A stretch of 5,609 bases of DNA from Puniceicoccales bacterium (GCA_031278595.1 JAITKE010000010.1:1-5609); one strand, 5' to 3'; numbered from the stretch's first letter, positions 1-5,453 are shown. Numbers and translations are program-made. Notes: generated from the sequence alone by a model not told the origin.

Positions 1-61
1 CTCTCGCAGAACTCATTTTCTCTTGACGCCAGGCTTTTTTTGAAGAAACCCTAGCTCGTAT

Positions 62-138
<77 letters not shown>

Positions 139-245
139 ATTTCTAGGCCATTCAGATAAAGGAGCCGTTGGCAACGGCGAAGAGGAAAATTCTCAGATGC
201 CGAAACCTCATGGCCGTTATGGAATACGGTAGCATTCTGGAGCAT

Positions 246-650
246 TCACCTGTCCATTTCCAGCGACATCAACAGTATATTCCTCACCTTTCCGGCCATG
301 TAGAGTGGGATATTGTACAGTCCGCCATCGATCCTGCAGTCGGCAAGCGACAGCCGTGCTGCCTTTTCTGGCGCAAATGCATCGCGGTAGAATTTTAGGC
401 TTTTCGCCTGCAAATTCTTCGCTGCCTTGACTTCAATGGGAATGACGTAGCCTTCTAGCTGAATCAGAATTTCCATGCGAGGATTGCCGTCGAAATTCAC
501 ATAGGCAGTATTTTTGTATTCCGTTTTTCCAAACTCCATCATCAACCATGTCTTTCCGACCTGTCTCGCTCCATGCAGGATCATCGGCTTTTTCTCGGGA
601 TTTGCCTTCCACTGCCTCAAAATCTCTATCGCCCTACGCCGCATTTCCAC
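246..650 (-). pseudogene. Internally deleted AAA+ ATPase with DUF4143 C-terminus (remnant)
   Basis: This 134-codon frame joins the two ends of a much longer protein family (predicted AAA+ ATPases with a C-terminal DUF4143 domain, usually about 400 residues). Residues 3-58 are the family N-terminus: a basic helix, MILHGARQVGKTWLM with Walker A GARQVGKT at 27-34, then the YVNFDGNPR strand. From about residue 60 the sequence jumps to the far C-terminus: EILIQ, PIEVKA (71-76, the nuclease-like core of DUF4143), SLKFYRD and NIPLY (113-117). Walker B, the sensor motifs and the winged-helix region are absent, so an in-frame deletion of well over 200 residues is inferred near 470-480. ATP hydrolysis is not expected. 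The frame opens with GTG at 650, which has an AGGA five bases upstream; an ATG lies two codons later. It runs against the neighbouring + strand genes. A short but functional derivative is possible but unlikely. Confidence 0.75.
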
Positions 651-777
651 ACTTTTCCTAACGACTTTCGACGAAACTCAACATTTTCTCGAATGAGTTT
701 CATAGAAATCTCGCACTTTTCCCAGTGACTTTTGCATGAAAATACATTTTTTCAAACGAGTTAAGCCAGCATTCATC
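650..777. repeat. Degenerate 64-nt tandem duplication
   Basis: The stretches 650-713 and 714-777 line up with one single-base gap. Both open with CACTTTTCC, then share GACTTT, GAAA, CATTTT-TC and GAGTT in the same order. Similarity is clear over about 50 bases and fades at the end. The first copy also contains an 8-bp inverted repeat, GAAACTCA (673-680) against TGAGTTTC (694-701), which the second copy lacks. The duplication sits just upstream of the minus-strand ATPase remnant, where its promoter would have been. Confidence 0.5.
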
Positions 778-980
778 AGTTATCTTCTCCAATGCGGCCC
801 TTGACTGCCCTGCAACCCTTGACATCAGCTATCCTTTACAAAACGACCATCATCCTCTACCAGCCGTCCTCCTCTACACAGTACTTGTCTGTAACTTGCA
901 GCCCTTAAGCGCAGATTTATAGACTTGATATCGCAGGTAAATAGCTTAGACTTTTCCCATTTTGGGAATGGAAAGGGAAT
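778..980. other. Gene-free stretch before the short ORFs
   Basis: Together with the duplication to its left this makes about 330 bases without a convincing gene. Minus-strand open frames here have no family resemblance. TTGACA at 819-824 is a perfect -35 hexamer, but no -10 lies at a usable distance. TTGCAG (896-901), 16 bases, then TATAGA (918-923) is a weak promoter-like pair about 60 bases ahead of the ATG at 981. I would not rely on it. Confidence 0.3.
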
Positions 981-1151
981 ATGAGCGATCCAATTAGGGC
1001 AACATCCACAGGCAGCACAGCGCCGCTGACTTTTCGGCAGAAGCTGAGTACTGCTTGGGAAGGCATCAAACAGTTCTTCGGATTTTCCCGTACTGGGGCA
1101 GCCGTAAATGCAAGCAGCACGCAGCCGCCAGTCACAGGCAAAAGTAGCTAG
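981..1151 (+). CDS. Small hypothetical protein, probably the N-terminal part of a split gene
   Basis: A 56-codon frame begins with ATG at 981 behind the purine run GAAAGGGA (971-978), which can act as a Shine-Dalgarno site although its spacing is tight. The product opens with a Ser/Thr-rich stretch (MSDPIRATSTGST), continues as an amphipathic, helix-prone segment with aromatic residues (LTFRQKLSTAWEGIKQFFGF, 16-35) and ends in a low-complexity Ala/Ser/Thr/Pro tail. I recognise no family. It stops at TAG 1149-1151. The next ORF continues in the same frame only two codons later, so I think this is the start of one protein of about 168 residues. An in-frame TAG at 942-944 rules out a longer N-terminus. 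No membrane segment or standard signal peptide is visible. Confidence 0.45.
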   Translation: MSDPIRATSTGSTAPLTFRQKLSTAWEGIKQFFGFSRTGAAVNASSTQPPVTGKSS

Positions 1152-1157
1152 CAAGGA

Positions 1158-1487
1158 ATGGCTGCGGTCGCACGTGCCAGGAATCCGGGATTGGCAACCA
1201 TGACGCGCTCGCAGAAAGTGGATATTATCAAGCAAAACTTACAAGGCACGCTGCAGACGCTAAACGGAAGATTAGAACGACTCGGCCCCAATGATTCCAC
1301 CAGCCGGGCAGTGCTACAGCAGGCCAAAGCCAAAGTGGAAGAATCTATTCAAAAAATGAATACGCTGCCGGAAGGGGAGGTTTTAAATCAATTAAAAGAA
1401 GGGAATCCGGAATGTACAAATGTGATCACCACCTTGGACCAAGCCATGGCTGCCAGCCAAGAGGTGTCGCATTTGTTGACGGCATAG
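1158..1487 (+). CDS. Hypothetical helical protein, probably the C-terminal part of a split gene
   Basis: This frame has 109 codons from ATG 1158. I do not recognise the family. The product looks soluble and mostly helical: residues 16-42, 47-70 and 89-109 are free of proline and glycine apart from G30 and G37, and rich in Gln, Lys, Leu and Ala, with spacing that could support helical bundling. The only cysteine is C86. AAGGA ends directly against ATG 1158, too close for a good ribosome site. A second Met at codon 15 (ATG 1200) has GGGA about nine bases upstream and is a fair alternative start. The frame is the same as that of 981-1151, and changing the intervening TAG to CAG would restore one continuous protein. 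The coding potential is thus better explained as the larger half of an interrupted gene than as an independent one. An inverted repeat starts right after the stop. Confidence 0.5.
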   Translation: MAAVARARNPGLATMTRSQKVDIIKQNLQGTLQTLNGRLERLGPNDSTSRAVLQQAKAKVEESIQKMNTLPEGEVLNQLKEGNPECTNVITTLDQAMAASQEVSHLLTA

Positions 1488-1544
1488 GATTCAGCGAGTG
1501 TGGCTACGCCTCTCACGGAATTAGCCCATAGGCCACACAGAATC
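1488..1544 (+). other. Two-step inverted repeat directly after a stop codon
   Basis: GATTC (1488-1492) pairs with GAATC (1540-1544), and inside it GTGTGGC (1498-1504) pairs with GCCACAC (1532-1538). The first base follows the stop codon of the 1158-1487 frame. It may end or protect that transcript. No T run follows, so it is not a canonical intrinsic terminator. Confidence 0.35.
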
Positions 1545-1565
1545 CGACGCAACCGACATTATTCC

Positions 1566-1592
1566 GGGAGGCAGCGGGCAATCTTTCCTCCC
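1566..1592 (+). other. GGGAGG / CCTCCC hairpin
   Basis: Six perfect base pairs, GGGAGG at 1566-1571 and CCTCCC at 1587-1592, enclose a 15-base loop. The hairpin is followed by AAATCG rather than by a T run. It may be chance or part of the repetitive leader that begins here. Confidence 0.25.
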
Positions 1593-1631
1593 AAATCGAC
1601 ATGATGCCCAGTGGGCCTTCTTAAAAGTCTT

Positions 1632-1811
1632 CAGGGTAAGGATACCCTCTTGAATGCCCTCCGGAGTCTCCAGCGGAATGATGATTTCTTAAATGCCCTC
1701 TTGAGGATCCAGTGGGATTATGTCTGAATCTCCAAAGGCATGATACCTTCTTGGGTAGCCGGTGGAAGGATGTCTTCTCAAGTCGTCAGCGGCCTGATGT
1801 CCTCTTGACGC
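1632..1811. repeat. Degenerate tandem repeat, units of 23-39 nt
   Basis: Six diverged units start at 1632, 1671, 1710, 1733, 1760 and 1787, with lengths 39, 39, 23, 27, 27 and 25. The underlying pattern is roughly CAGYGGNATGATGTC followed by YTCTTGA and a short C-rich joint. The best-preserved units are 1733-1759, 1760-1786 and 1787-1811. A half unit, CAGTGGGCCTTCTTAAA, lies just upstream. The unit lengths are not all multiples of three and the copies differ by indels, which argues against a coding role. A stray 11-mer from the last unit, CTCTTGACGCC (1802-1812), recurs at 20-30 beside the tRNA. Confidence 0.55.
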
Positions 1812-1820
1812 CGAGGGCTT

Positions 1821-1841
1821 CTCCCTTAGTTTTTAAGGGAG
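1821..1841 (+). other. 8-bp hairpin overlapping element E1
   Basis: CTCCCTTA (1821-1828) and TAAGGGAG (1834-1841) form a perfect 8-bp stem around GTTTT. On the RNA level it would be an additional hairpin just before the cloverleaf element. The second copy of the element keeps GTTTTTAAGGG but lacks the upstream arm, so this stem is peculiar to the murE leader. Confidence 0.45.
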
Positions 1842-1961
1842 GGAAGGGTGAGAGTCTGCGGCTGTCTTTGGATTCCGGAGGAATCGCCCGCAGAGCGGGC
1901 TCAATAGGAAAAATTTTCGTGGGGAAAATTTTTCCTATTGCAAAGACAGCCGCAAACCCCC
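1829..1961 (+). repeat. Cloverleaf palindromic element E1 (murE leader)
   Basis: The outer stem GCGGCTGTCTTTG (1858-1870) pairs perfectly with CAAAGACAGCCGC (1941-1953), and T1857-A1954 extends it. Inside are three hairpins in a row: H1 GATTCC-GGA-GGAATC (1871-1885), H2 GCCCGC-AGA-GCGGGC (1886-1900), then one free T and H3, with 17 bp CAATAGGAAAAATTTTC (1902-1918) around GTGGG (1919-1923). Every base between the outer arms, apart from loops and that T, is paired. The 42 bases before H1 match E2 without gaps, starting with GTTTTTAAGGG at 1829, so the repeat unit is larger than the core. It ends at a C run about 30 bases before the murE ATG. I know no named family with this structure. Confidence 0.85.
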
Positions 1962-1990
1962 TGAGAGCACATTCGCAAACCATCCGAAAC

Positions 1991-3499
1991 ATGCTTCAGA
2001 ATCAGCCAAAAGCCCCACCAGAGCCGCTTCGGGCTCAAGAGAGCAAGAGTCTCCTCGAAATCATCGATGCGAAGCGATTCACCGGTCTGAGCGGCGACAG
2101 CCGGACGGCGCAGCCGGGCGAGCTTTTCTTCGCGATTCCCGGAAAAAACCAGAACGGCGAGGCCTTTATTCCGGAGGCCCTGGCCCGGGGTTGCGCCGGC
2201 ATCGTGGCGGAAAAGCCGTGCCCAGCGGTGCCCAAAAACATCCCGCAGTGGCTCGTGCCCAACGTACGGCAGGCGCTGGCCGAGGCGGCCCGGGTCTTCT
2301 ACGGATTTCCGGACGAGGAGCAGAAAATCTACGCCGTGACCGGCACCAATGGCAAGACGACGACGGCCTATTTGCTCCAGCACCTGCTGTCGGGGGAACG
2401 GCCGGCTGGCTACATCGGCACACTTTTTTACGACACGGGCCAGCGGAAATTCCCGGCTCCCACCACCACTCCGGGTGCGATTCGGCTGCAGCAGCTGCTG
2501 AGGGAAAGCGTCGACGGGGGCGGACGGGCGATGGCCCTGGAATTGAGCTCCCATGCGCTGGACCAGAAGCGGGCCTACGGCCTGGCCGTGGACGCGGCGA
2601 TCTTCACAAACCTGACGGAGGATCACCTGGAATACCACGGGGACCGCGAGGCCTATTTCGAAGCCAAGAGCCGGCTCTTCGACGGCCGGAATGGATGTGT
2701 TCCTCAAAAAATCATCCTCAACGGCGACGATCCCTATGGGCAGCGCCTGCGGACGGCCGTGTCCGGCCTAGGGGCGGAAGTCTATACCTATGGCCTGGGT
2801 GAAGCCAGCGATGTGCGGGCGGGAAATCTCGTCCTGCGGGGAACCAGGGCCCATTTCGAGCTCTCGTTCCGCGGAGAAAAATGGCCGGTGGAAAGTCCCT
2901 TGCCGGGCTCCTACAATGTCCTGAATGTCCTGGCCGCCCTCACGGCCCTCTTGGCCACGGATCGGTTCTCGGAAAAAATCCTGGAGCGCCTCCGGAACTT
3001 CGGCGGCGTGCCGGGCCGGACGCAGCTCCTCTCCCGACGGGGAGGGATTTCCGTCCTGGTGGACTATGCCCATACCGCCGATGCCCTGGCCCAGGTACTG
3101 AAGATGCTGAAACCACTCTGCCGCCGGCGGCTGCTCCTGGTCTTCGGCTGCGGGGGCGACCGCGACCGGGCCAAGCGCCCGCCGATGATGGAGATCGCCC
3201 AGGATTGGGCCGACGAGATCTGGGTCACCAGCGACAACCCGCGCACCGAGCCCCAGGAGCAGATTTTCAGCGACCTGCGCCGGGGGCTCCGCGGCTCGCC
3301 GGAAAAGATCCACTGGCTCGCCGATAGGCGCCTGGCCATTGCCCGGGCCGTCGAAGCGGCCCAGAGCGGTGATACCCTTCTGGTCGCCGGCAAGGGCCAC
3401 GAGAACTACCAGGAAATCGGCCGGGAGCGCCTTCCCTTCGACGACGCGGAGGTTCTGAAAGCCTTCCTATCCCGGCGCTTTCCGACGGAGGATTTTTGA
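1991..3499 (+). CDS. murE: UDP-N-acetylmuramoyl-L-alanyl-D-glutamate--2,6-diaminopimelate ligase
   Basis: This cytoplasmic Mur ligase adds meso-diaminopimelate to UDP-MurNAc-L-Ala-D-Glu using ATP, the third amino-acid step of peptidoglycan precursor synthesis. At 502 residues it has the normal length (E. coli 495). The N-terminal UDP-substrate domain contains GDSRTAQPGELFFAIPG (35-51). The central ATPase domain has TGTNGKTTT (117-125, Lys122), ELSSHAL (184-190), FTNLTEDHLEYHGD (205-218) and Lys226, the lysine that is carbamylated in this family. The C-terminal domain has VDYAHT (357-362), FGCGGDRD (385-392), DNPR (415-418) and GKGHENY (467-473). DNPR is the meso-DAP signature. The frame is open from 1712, but the extra 93 codons read through a tandem repeat and element E1 and resemble no Mur ligase, so I start at ATG 1991. 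This start has no clear Shine-Dalgarno site. No other mur gene is within the window. Confidence 0.95.
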   Translation: MLQNQPKAPPEPLRAQESKSLLEIIDAKRFTGLSGDSRTAQPGELFFAIPGKNQNGEAFIPEALARGCAGIVAEKPCPAVPKNIPQWLVPNVRQALAEAARVFYGFPDEEQKIYAVTGTNGKTTTAYLLQHLLSGERPAGYIGTLFYDTGQRKFPAPTTTPGAIRLQQLLRESVDGGGRAMALELSSHALDQKRAYGLAVDAAIFTNLTEDHLEYHGDREAYFEAKSRLFDGRNGCVPQKIILNGDDPYGQRLRTAVSGLGAEVYTYGLGEASDVRAGNLVLRGTRAHFELSFRGEKWPVESPLPGSYNVLNVLAALTALLATDRFSEKILERLRNFGGVPGRTQLLSRRGGISVLVDYAHTADALAQVLKMLKPLCRRRLLLVFGCGGDRDRAKRPPMMEIAQDWADEIWVTSDNPRTEPQEQIFSDLRRGLRGSPEKIHWLADRRLAIARAVEAAQSGDTLLVAGKGHENYQEIGRERLPFDDAEVLKAFLSRRFPTEDF

Positions 3500-3514
3500 C
3501 CGAAAACCGTGGAG

Positions 3515-3581
3515 TCGGCGGCGAAAAAATCAGTAAATCGGCTGCGAAAAGACCGAGAGCCGGCTGCATAAGCCGAGCTGC
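3515..3581. repeat. Three-unit degenerate direct repeat, period 22-23 nt
   Basis: TCGGCGGCGAAAA (3515-3527), TCGGCTGCGAAAA (3538-3550) and CCGGCTGCATAAG (3560-3572) follow each other at 23 and 22 bases. The first two differ at a single base. The array begins 15 bases after the murE stop and the period is not a multiple of three. Confidence 0.5.
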
Positions 3582-3606
3582 GCAGGCCGCGTAGGTCGGT
3601 TTATGC
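3566..3606 (+). other. 17-bp stem-loop downstream of murE
   Basis: GCATAAGCCGAGCTGCG (3566-3582) faces CGTAGGTCGGTTTATGC (3590-3606) with 14 Watson-Crick pairs, two G-T wobbles and one G-G mismatch, around a 7-base loop. The wobbles favour pairing in an RNA read from the + strand. No T run follows, so a role as an intrinsic terminator for murE is not supported; RNA stabilisation or a decayed palindromic repeat are alternatives. Confidence 0.5.
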
Positions 3607-3610
3607 GGGA

Positions 3611-3693
3611 GGAGCTTTCGCGAGCCGTAGGATGTAGGGAAGGTGTGGGCGAAGCTTCCGCGCATGACTGAAGAATGTAGGGAGAAGCAGGGA
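3611..3693. repeat. Degenerate ~40-nt direct duplication
   Basis: GGAGCTTTCGCG (3611-3622) matches GAAGCTTCCGCG (3651-3662) at 10 of 12 bases. After each, ATGTAGGGA is repeated exactly (3632-3640 and 3675-3683), followed by similar G-rich sequence. Copies are offset by 40 to 43 bases, so one small indel separates them. Confidence 0.4.
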
Positions 3694-3701
3694 CTGGGAT
3701 T

Positions 3702-3836
3702 GTTTTTAAGGGGGTGGGCGGGTGGGGTTTGGGGCTTGCCTTGGGATTCCGGAGGAATCCGCCTGCGAAGCAGGCACGCCGAAGGGGGAGGCCGGAGGCC
3801 TCCCCCTTCGGCCAAGGCAAGCCCCAAAGCCCCCCC
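3702..3836 (+). repeat. Cloverleaf palindromic element E2 (atpA leader)
   Basis: This is the second copy of the element described at 1829-1961. The outer stem TTTGGGGCTTGCCTTG (3728-3743) pairs with CAAGGCAAGCCCCAAA (3813-3828), 16 perfect pairs. Inside are H1 GGATTCC-GGA-GGAATCC (3744-3760), H2 GCCTGC-GAA-GCAGGC (3761-3775), two free bases, and H3, 16 bp GCCGAAGGGGGAGGCC (3778-3793) with a GGA loop (3794-3796). H1 is one pair longer than in E1. Four positions of the shared 13-bp outer stem and one of H2 differ from E1, each with the matching change on the other arm. H3 has an unrelated, GC-rich sequence. Flanks G-TTTTT-AAGGG (from 3702) and AAAGCCCC (from 3826) are also shared. It ends about 50 bases before the atpA start. 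Confidence 0.88.
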
Positions 3837-3874
3837 AAGCTACACACTTGCCTTTTGGCTCGAAGGCCTTAGAT

Positions 3875-3881
3875 GGAAGAG
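3875..3881 (+). promoter_or_regulatory. Ribosome binding site that selects the TTG start of atpA
   Basis: GGAAGAG ends six bases before TTG 3888. It is about 15 bases from the alternative ATG 3897, too far for normal initiation. This favours the TTG start. Confidence 0.55.
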
Positions 3882-3887
3882 TGAAAC

Positions 3888-5453
3888 TTGCAGCTCATGA
3901 ACCGCAACATCGTCGAGGAAATCCGGGCCGAAATCCGCCGATTCCAGCCCCAAACCCTGAGGAAGAACGTCGGCCGGATCCTCCACCTGGCGGATGGGGT
4001 CGCCTTCGTCGACGGCCTGTCGGAGCTGCGCTGCCACGAGCTCGTCCGCTTTGGAAATGGGGCCCGGGGCTTCGCGCTGAACCTGGAGGAGGACCGGGTC
4101 GGGGTCGTGCTCCTGGGGGACAGCTCCGGCCTGCGGGCCGGCGACGAGGCCGAAACCACCGGCCAGCTGCTCTCGGTACCGGTCGGGCCCAAGCTGCTGG
4201 GGCGCGTCGTGGATGCCCTGGGCGAGCCCCTCGACGCCAAGGGGCCCATCGAGGCCGCGGAGCACTATCCCATCGAGCGCCGGGCCCCCGGCATCATCGC
4301 CCGCCAGTCCATTTCCCAGCCGCTCCAGACCGGCATTCTGGCCATCGACGCCATGATCCCCATCGGCCGCGGCCAGCGGGAACTCATCATCGGCGACCGC
4401 GCCAGCGGCAAGAGCACCCTGGCCCTCGACAGCATACTGAACCAGGCTCGGCTCAATGCCCAGGGCCTCGCGAGCGGTGACCCGAATTTCCGGCCGGTCT
4501 ATTCCATCTACGTCGCCATCGGTCAAAAGAACTCCTCCATCGCCCGGACGGTCCAGACGCTGGAGGAGGCCGGGGCCCTGGCCTTCAGCATCGTCGTCGC
4601 CGCGGCGGCCGCGGACAATCCGGCGAACCAGTACCTGGCGCCCTACGCCGGCTGCGCCCTGGGGGAATGGTTCATGGAGCACGGCCAGGATGCGCTGATC
4701 ATCTACGATGACCTGTCGAAGCACGCCATCGCCTACCGGCAGATCTCGCTCATCCTCAAACGACCGTCGGGCCGGGAGGCCTATCCGGGGGACATCTTCT
4801 ACCTCCACTCGCGCCTGCTGGAACGGGCGGCCCGGCTCACTCCGGAGGCCGGCGAGGGTTCCCTGACCGCCCTGCCCATCGTCGAAACCCAGGCCGGCGA
4901 CATATCCGCCTACATCCCAACCAACATCATCTCCATCACCGACGGCCAGATTTTTCTCGACACCGAGCTCTTCAACCGCGGGGTAAGGCCGGCCATTTCG
5001 GTGGGGATTTCCGTCTCCCGCGTGGGCTCGGCCGCCCAGACGAAGGGCATCAAGCAGGTGGCGGGCAAGCTGAAGCTGGAGCTCGGGCAGTACTACGAAC
5101 TGGCCGCCTTCGCGCAGTTCGGCTCCGAGCTGGATGCCCAGACCCAGCAGCGGCTCGACCGCGGCGCCCGTATCGTGCAATTATTCAAGCAGCCGGCGGC
5201 CCAGCCCCTCCCGGTCGAGCAGCAAATTCTCCTGCTCTGGAGCCTCCAGCAGGGCTATGGCGACGATCTTTCCCCCCAGAGCATCGGGGAGATGCGGGTC
5301 TCTCTGCCGGCCTTTTTCGGTACCTACTATCCGACTTTGCTCGACTCCCTGGGCCGGGACTCCGGCCTCGACGCCGCGCTGGAGGAGCAGCTCCGCAGCG
5401 CCGTAAAGGCCTGGAAGCAGTCGCTGGCCCCGCCCTCTTTGGCCGCCGCATGA
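3888..5453 (+). CDS. atpA: F-type ATP synthase subunit alpha
   Basis: The product is the non-catalytic nucleotide-binding subunit of the F1 head, which alternates with beta in the membrane-bound ATP synthase. It is 521 residues long (E. coli 513). The N-terminal beta-barrel (about 25-95) is followed by VPVGPKLLGRVVDALGEPLD (97-116), the Walker A loop GDRASGKS (169-176), IYVAIGQK (207-214), QYLAPYAGCALGEWF (248-262), ALIIYDDLSKHAIAYRQISL (269-288), PGREAYPGD (294-302), and ISVSRVGSAAQ with the arginine finger R378. The helical C-terminal domain is complete. Walker A has Ala-Ser and a final Ser where E. coli has GDRQTGKT. About 13 extra residues sit between Q186 and the YVAIGQ strand. The TTG start gives MQLMNRNIVEEI, which aligns in length with E. 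coli MQLNSTEISELI and has a good ribosome site; ATG 3897 is the alternative. An in-frame TGA at 3882 excludes anything longer. atpH is not upstream, so this is not the common atpIBEFHAGDC order. Confidence 0.97.
   Translation: MQLMNRNIVEEIRAEIRRFQPQTLRKNVGRILHLADGVAFVDGLSELRCHELVRFGNGARGFALNLEEDRVGVVLLGDSSGLRAGDEAETTGQLLSVPVGPKLLGRVVDALGEPLDAKGPIEAAEHYPIERRAPGIIARQSISQPLQTGILAIDAMIPIGRGQRELIIGDRASGKSTLALDSILNQARLNAQGLASGDPNFRPVYSIYVAIGQKNSSIARTVQTLEEAGALAFSIVVAAAAADNPANQYLAPYAGCALGEWFMEHGQDALIIYDDLSKHAIAYRQISLILKRPSGREAYPGDIFYLHSRLLERAARLTPEAGEGSLTALPIVETQAGDISAYIPTNIISITDGQIFLDTELFNRGVRPAISVGISVSRVGSAAQTKGIKQVAGKLKLELGQYYELAAFAQFGSELDAQTQQRLDRGARIVQLFKQPAAQPLPVEQQILLLWSLQQGYGDDLSPQSIGEMRVSLPAFFGTYYPTLLDSLGRDSGLDAALEEQLRSAVKAWKQSLAPPSLAAA

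Noticed and set aside
23..51. Promoter for the tRNA (TTGACG at 23-28)
   Set aside because: No -10 hexamer occurs at 16-19 bases, and the surrounding 11-mer is shared with the repeat array at 1802-1812, so the hexamer may belong to the repeat.
168..398. 76-codon + strand frame opposite the ATPase remnant
   Set aside because: Starts with TTG, has no good ribosome site, and the opposite strand carries clear family motifs.
825..1235. 136-codon minus-strand frame
   Set aside because: Cysteine- and arginine-rich low-quality sequence opposite the 981-1487 frames; the + strand reading has better starts and a more protein-like composition.
650..1815. CRISPR array
   Set aside because: The repeats are degenerate, of uneven length and without conserved repeat plus unique spacer structure; no cas gene is present.
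1829..1961. E1 as a plain intrinsic terminator
   Set aside because: It has several arms, is followed by a C run rather than a T run, and its homologue E2 is also followed by C residues.
1901..2707. 268-codon minus-strand frame opposite murE
   Set aside because: Antisense shadow of murE with no family features.
3722..4480. 252-codon + strand frame overlapping E2 and the start of atpA
   Set aside because: Rich in Arg, Gly and Pro, reads through a palindrome and atpA in another phase, and resembles nothing.
3840..5180. 446-codon open frame on the minus strand opposite atpA
   Set aside because: It lies wholly antisense to a certain gene in GC-rich DNA, where the complementary frame stays open by codon bias; no domain is recognisable.
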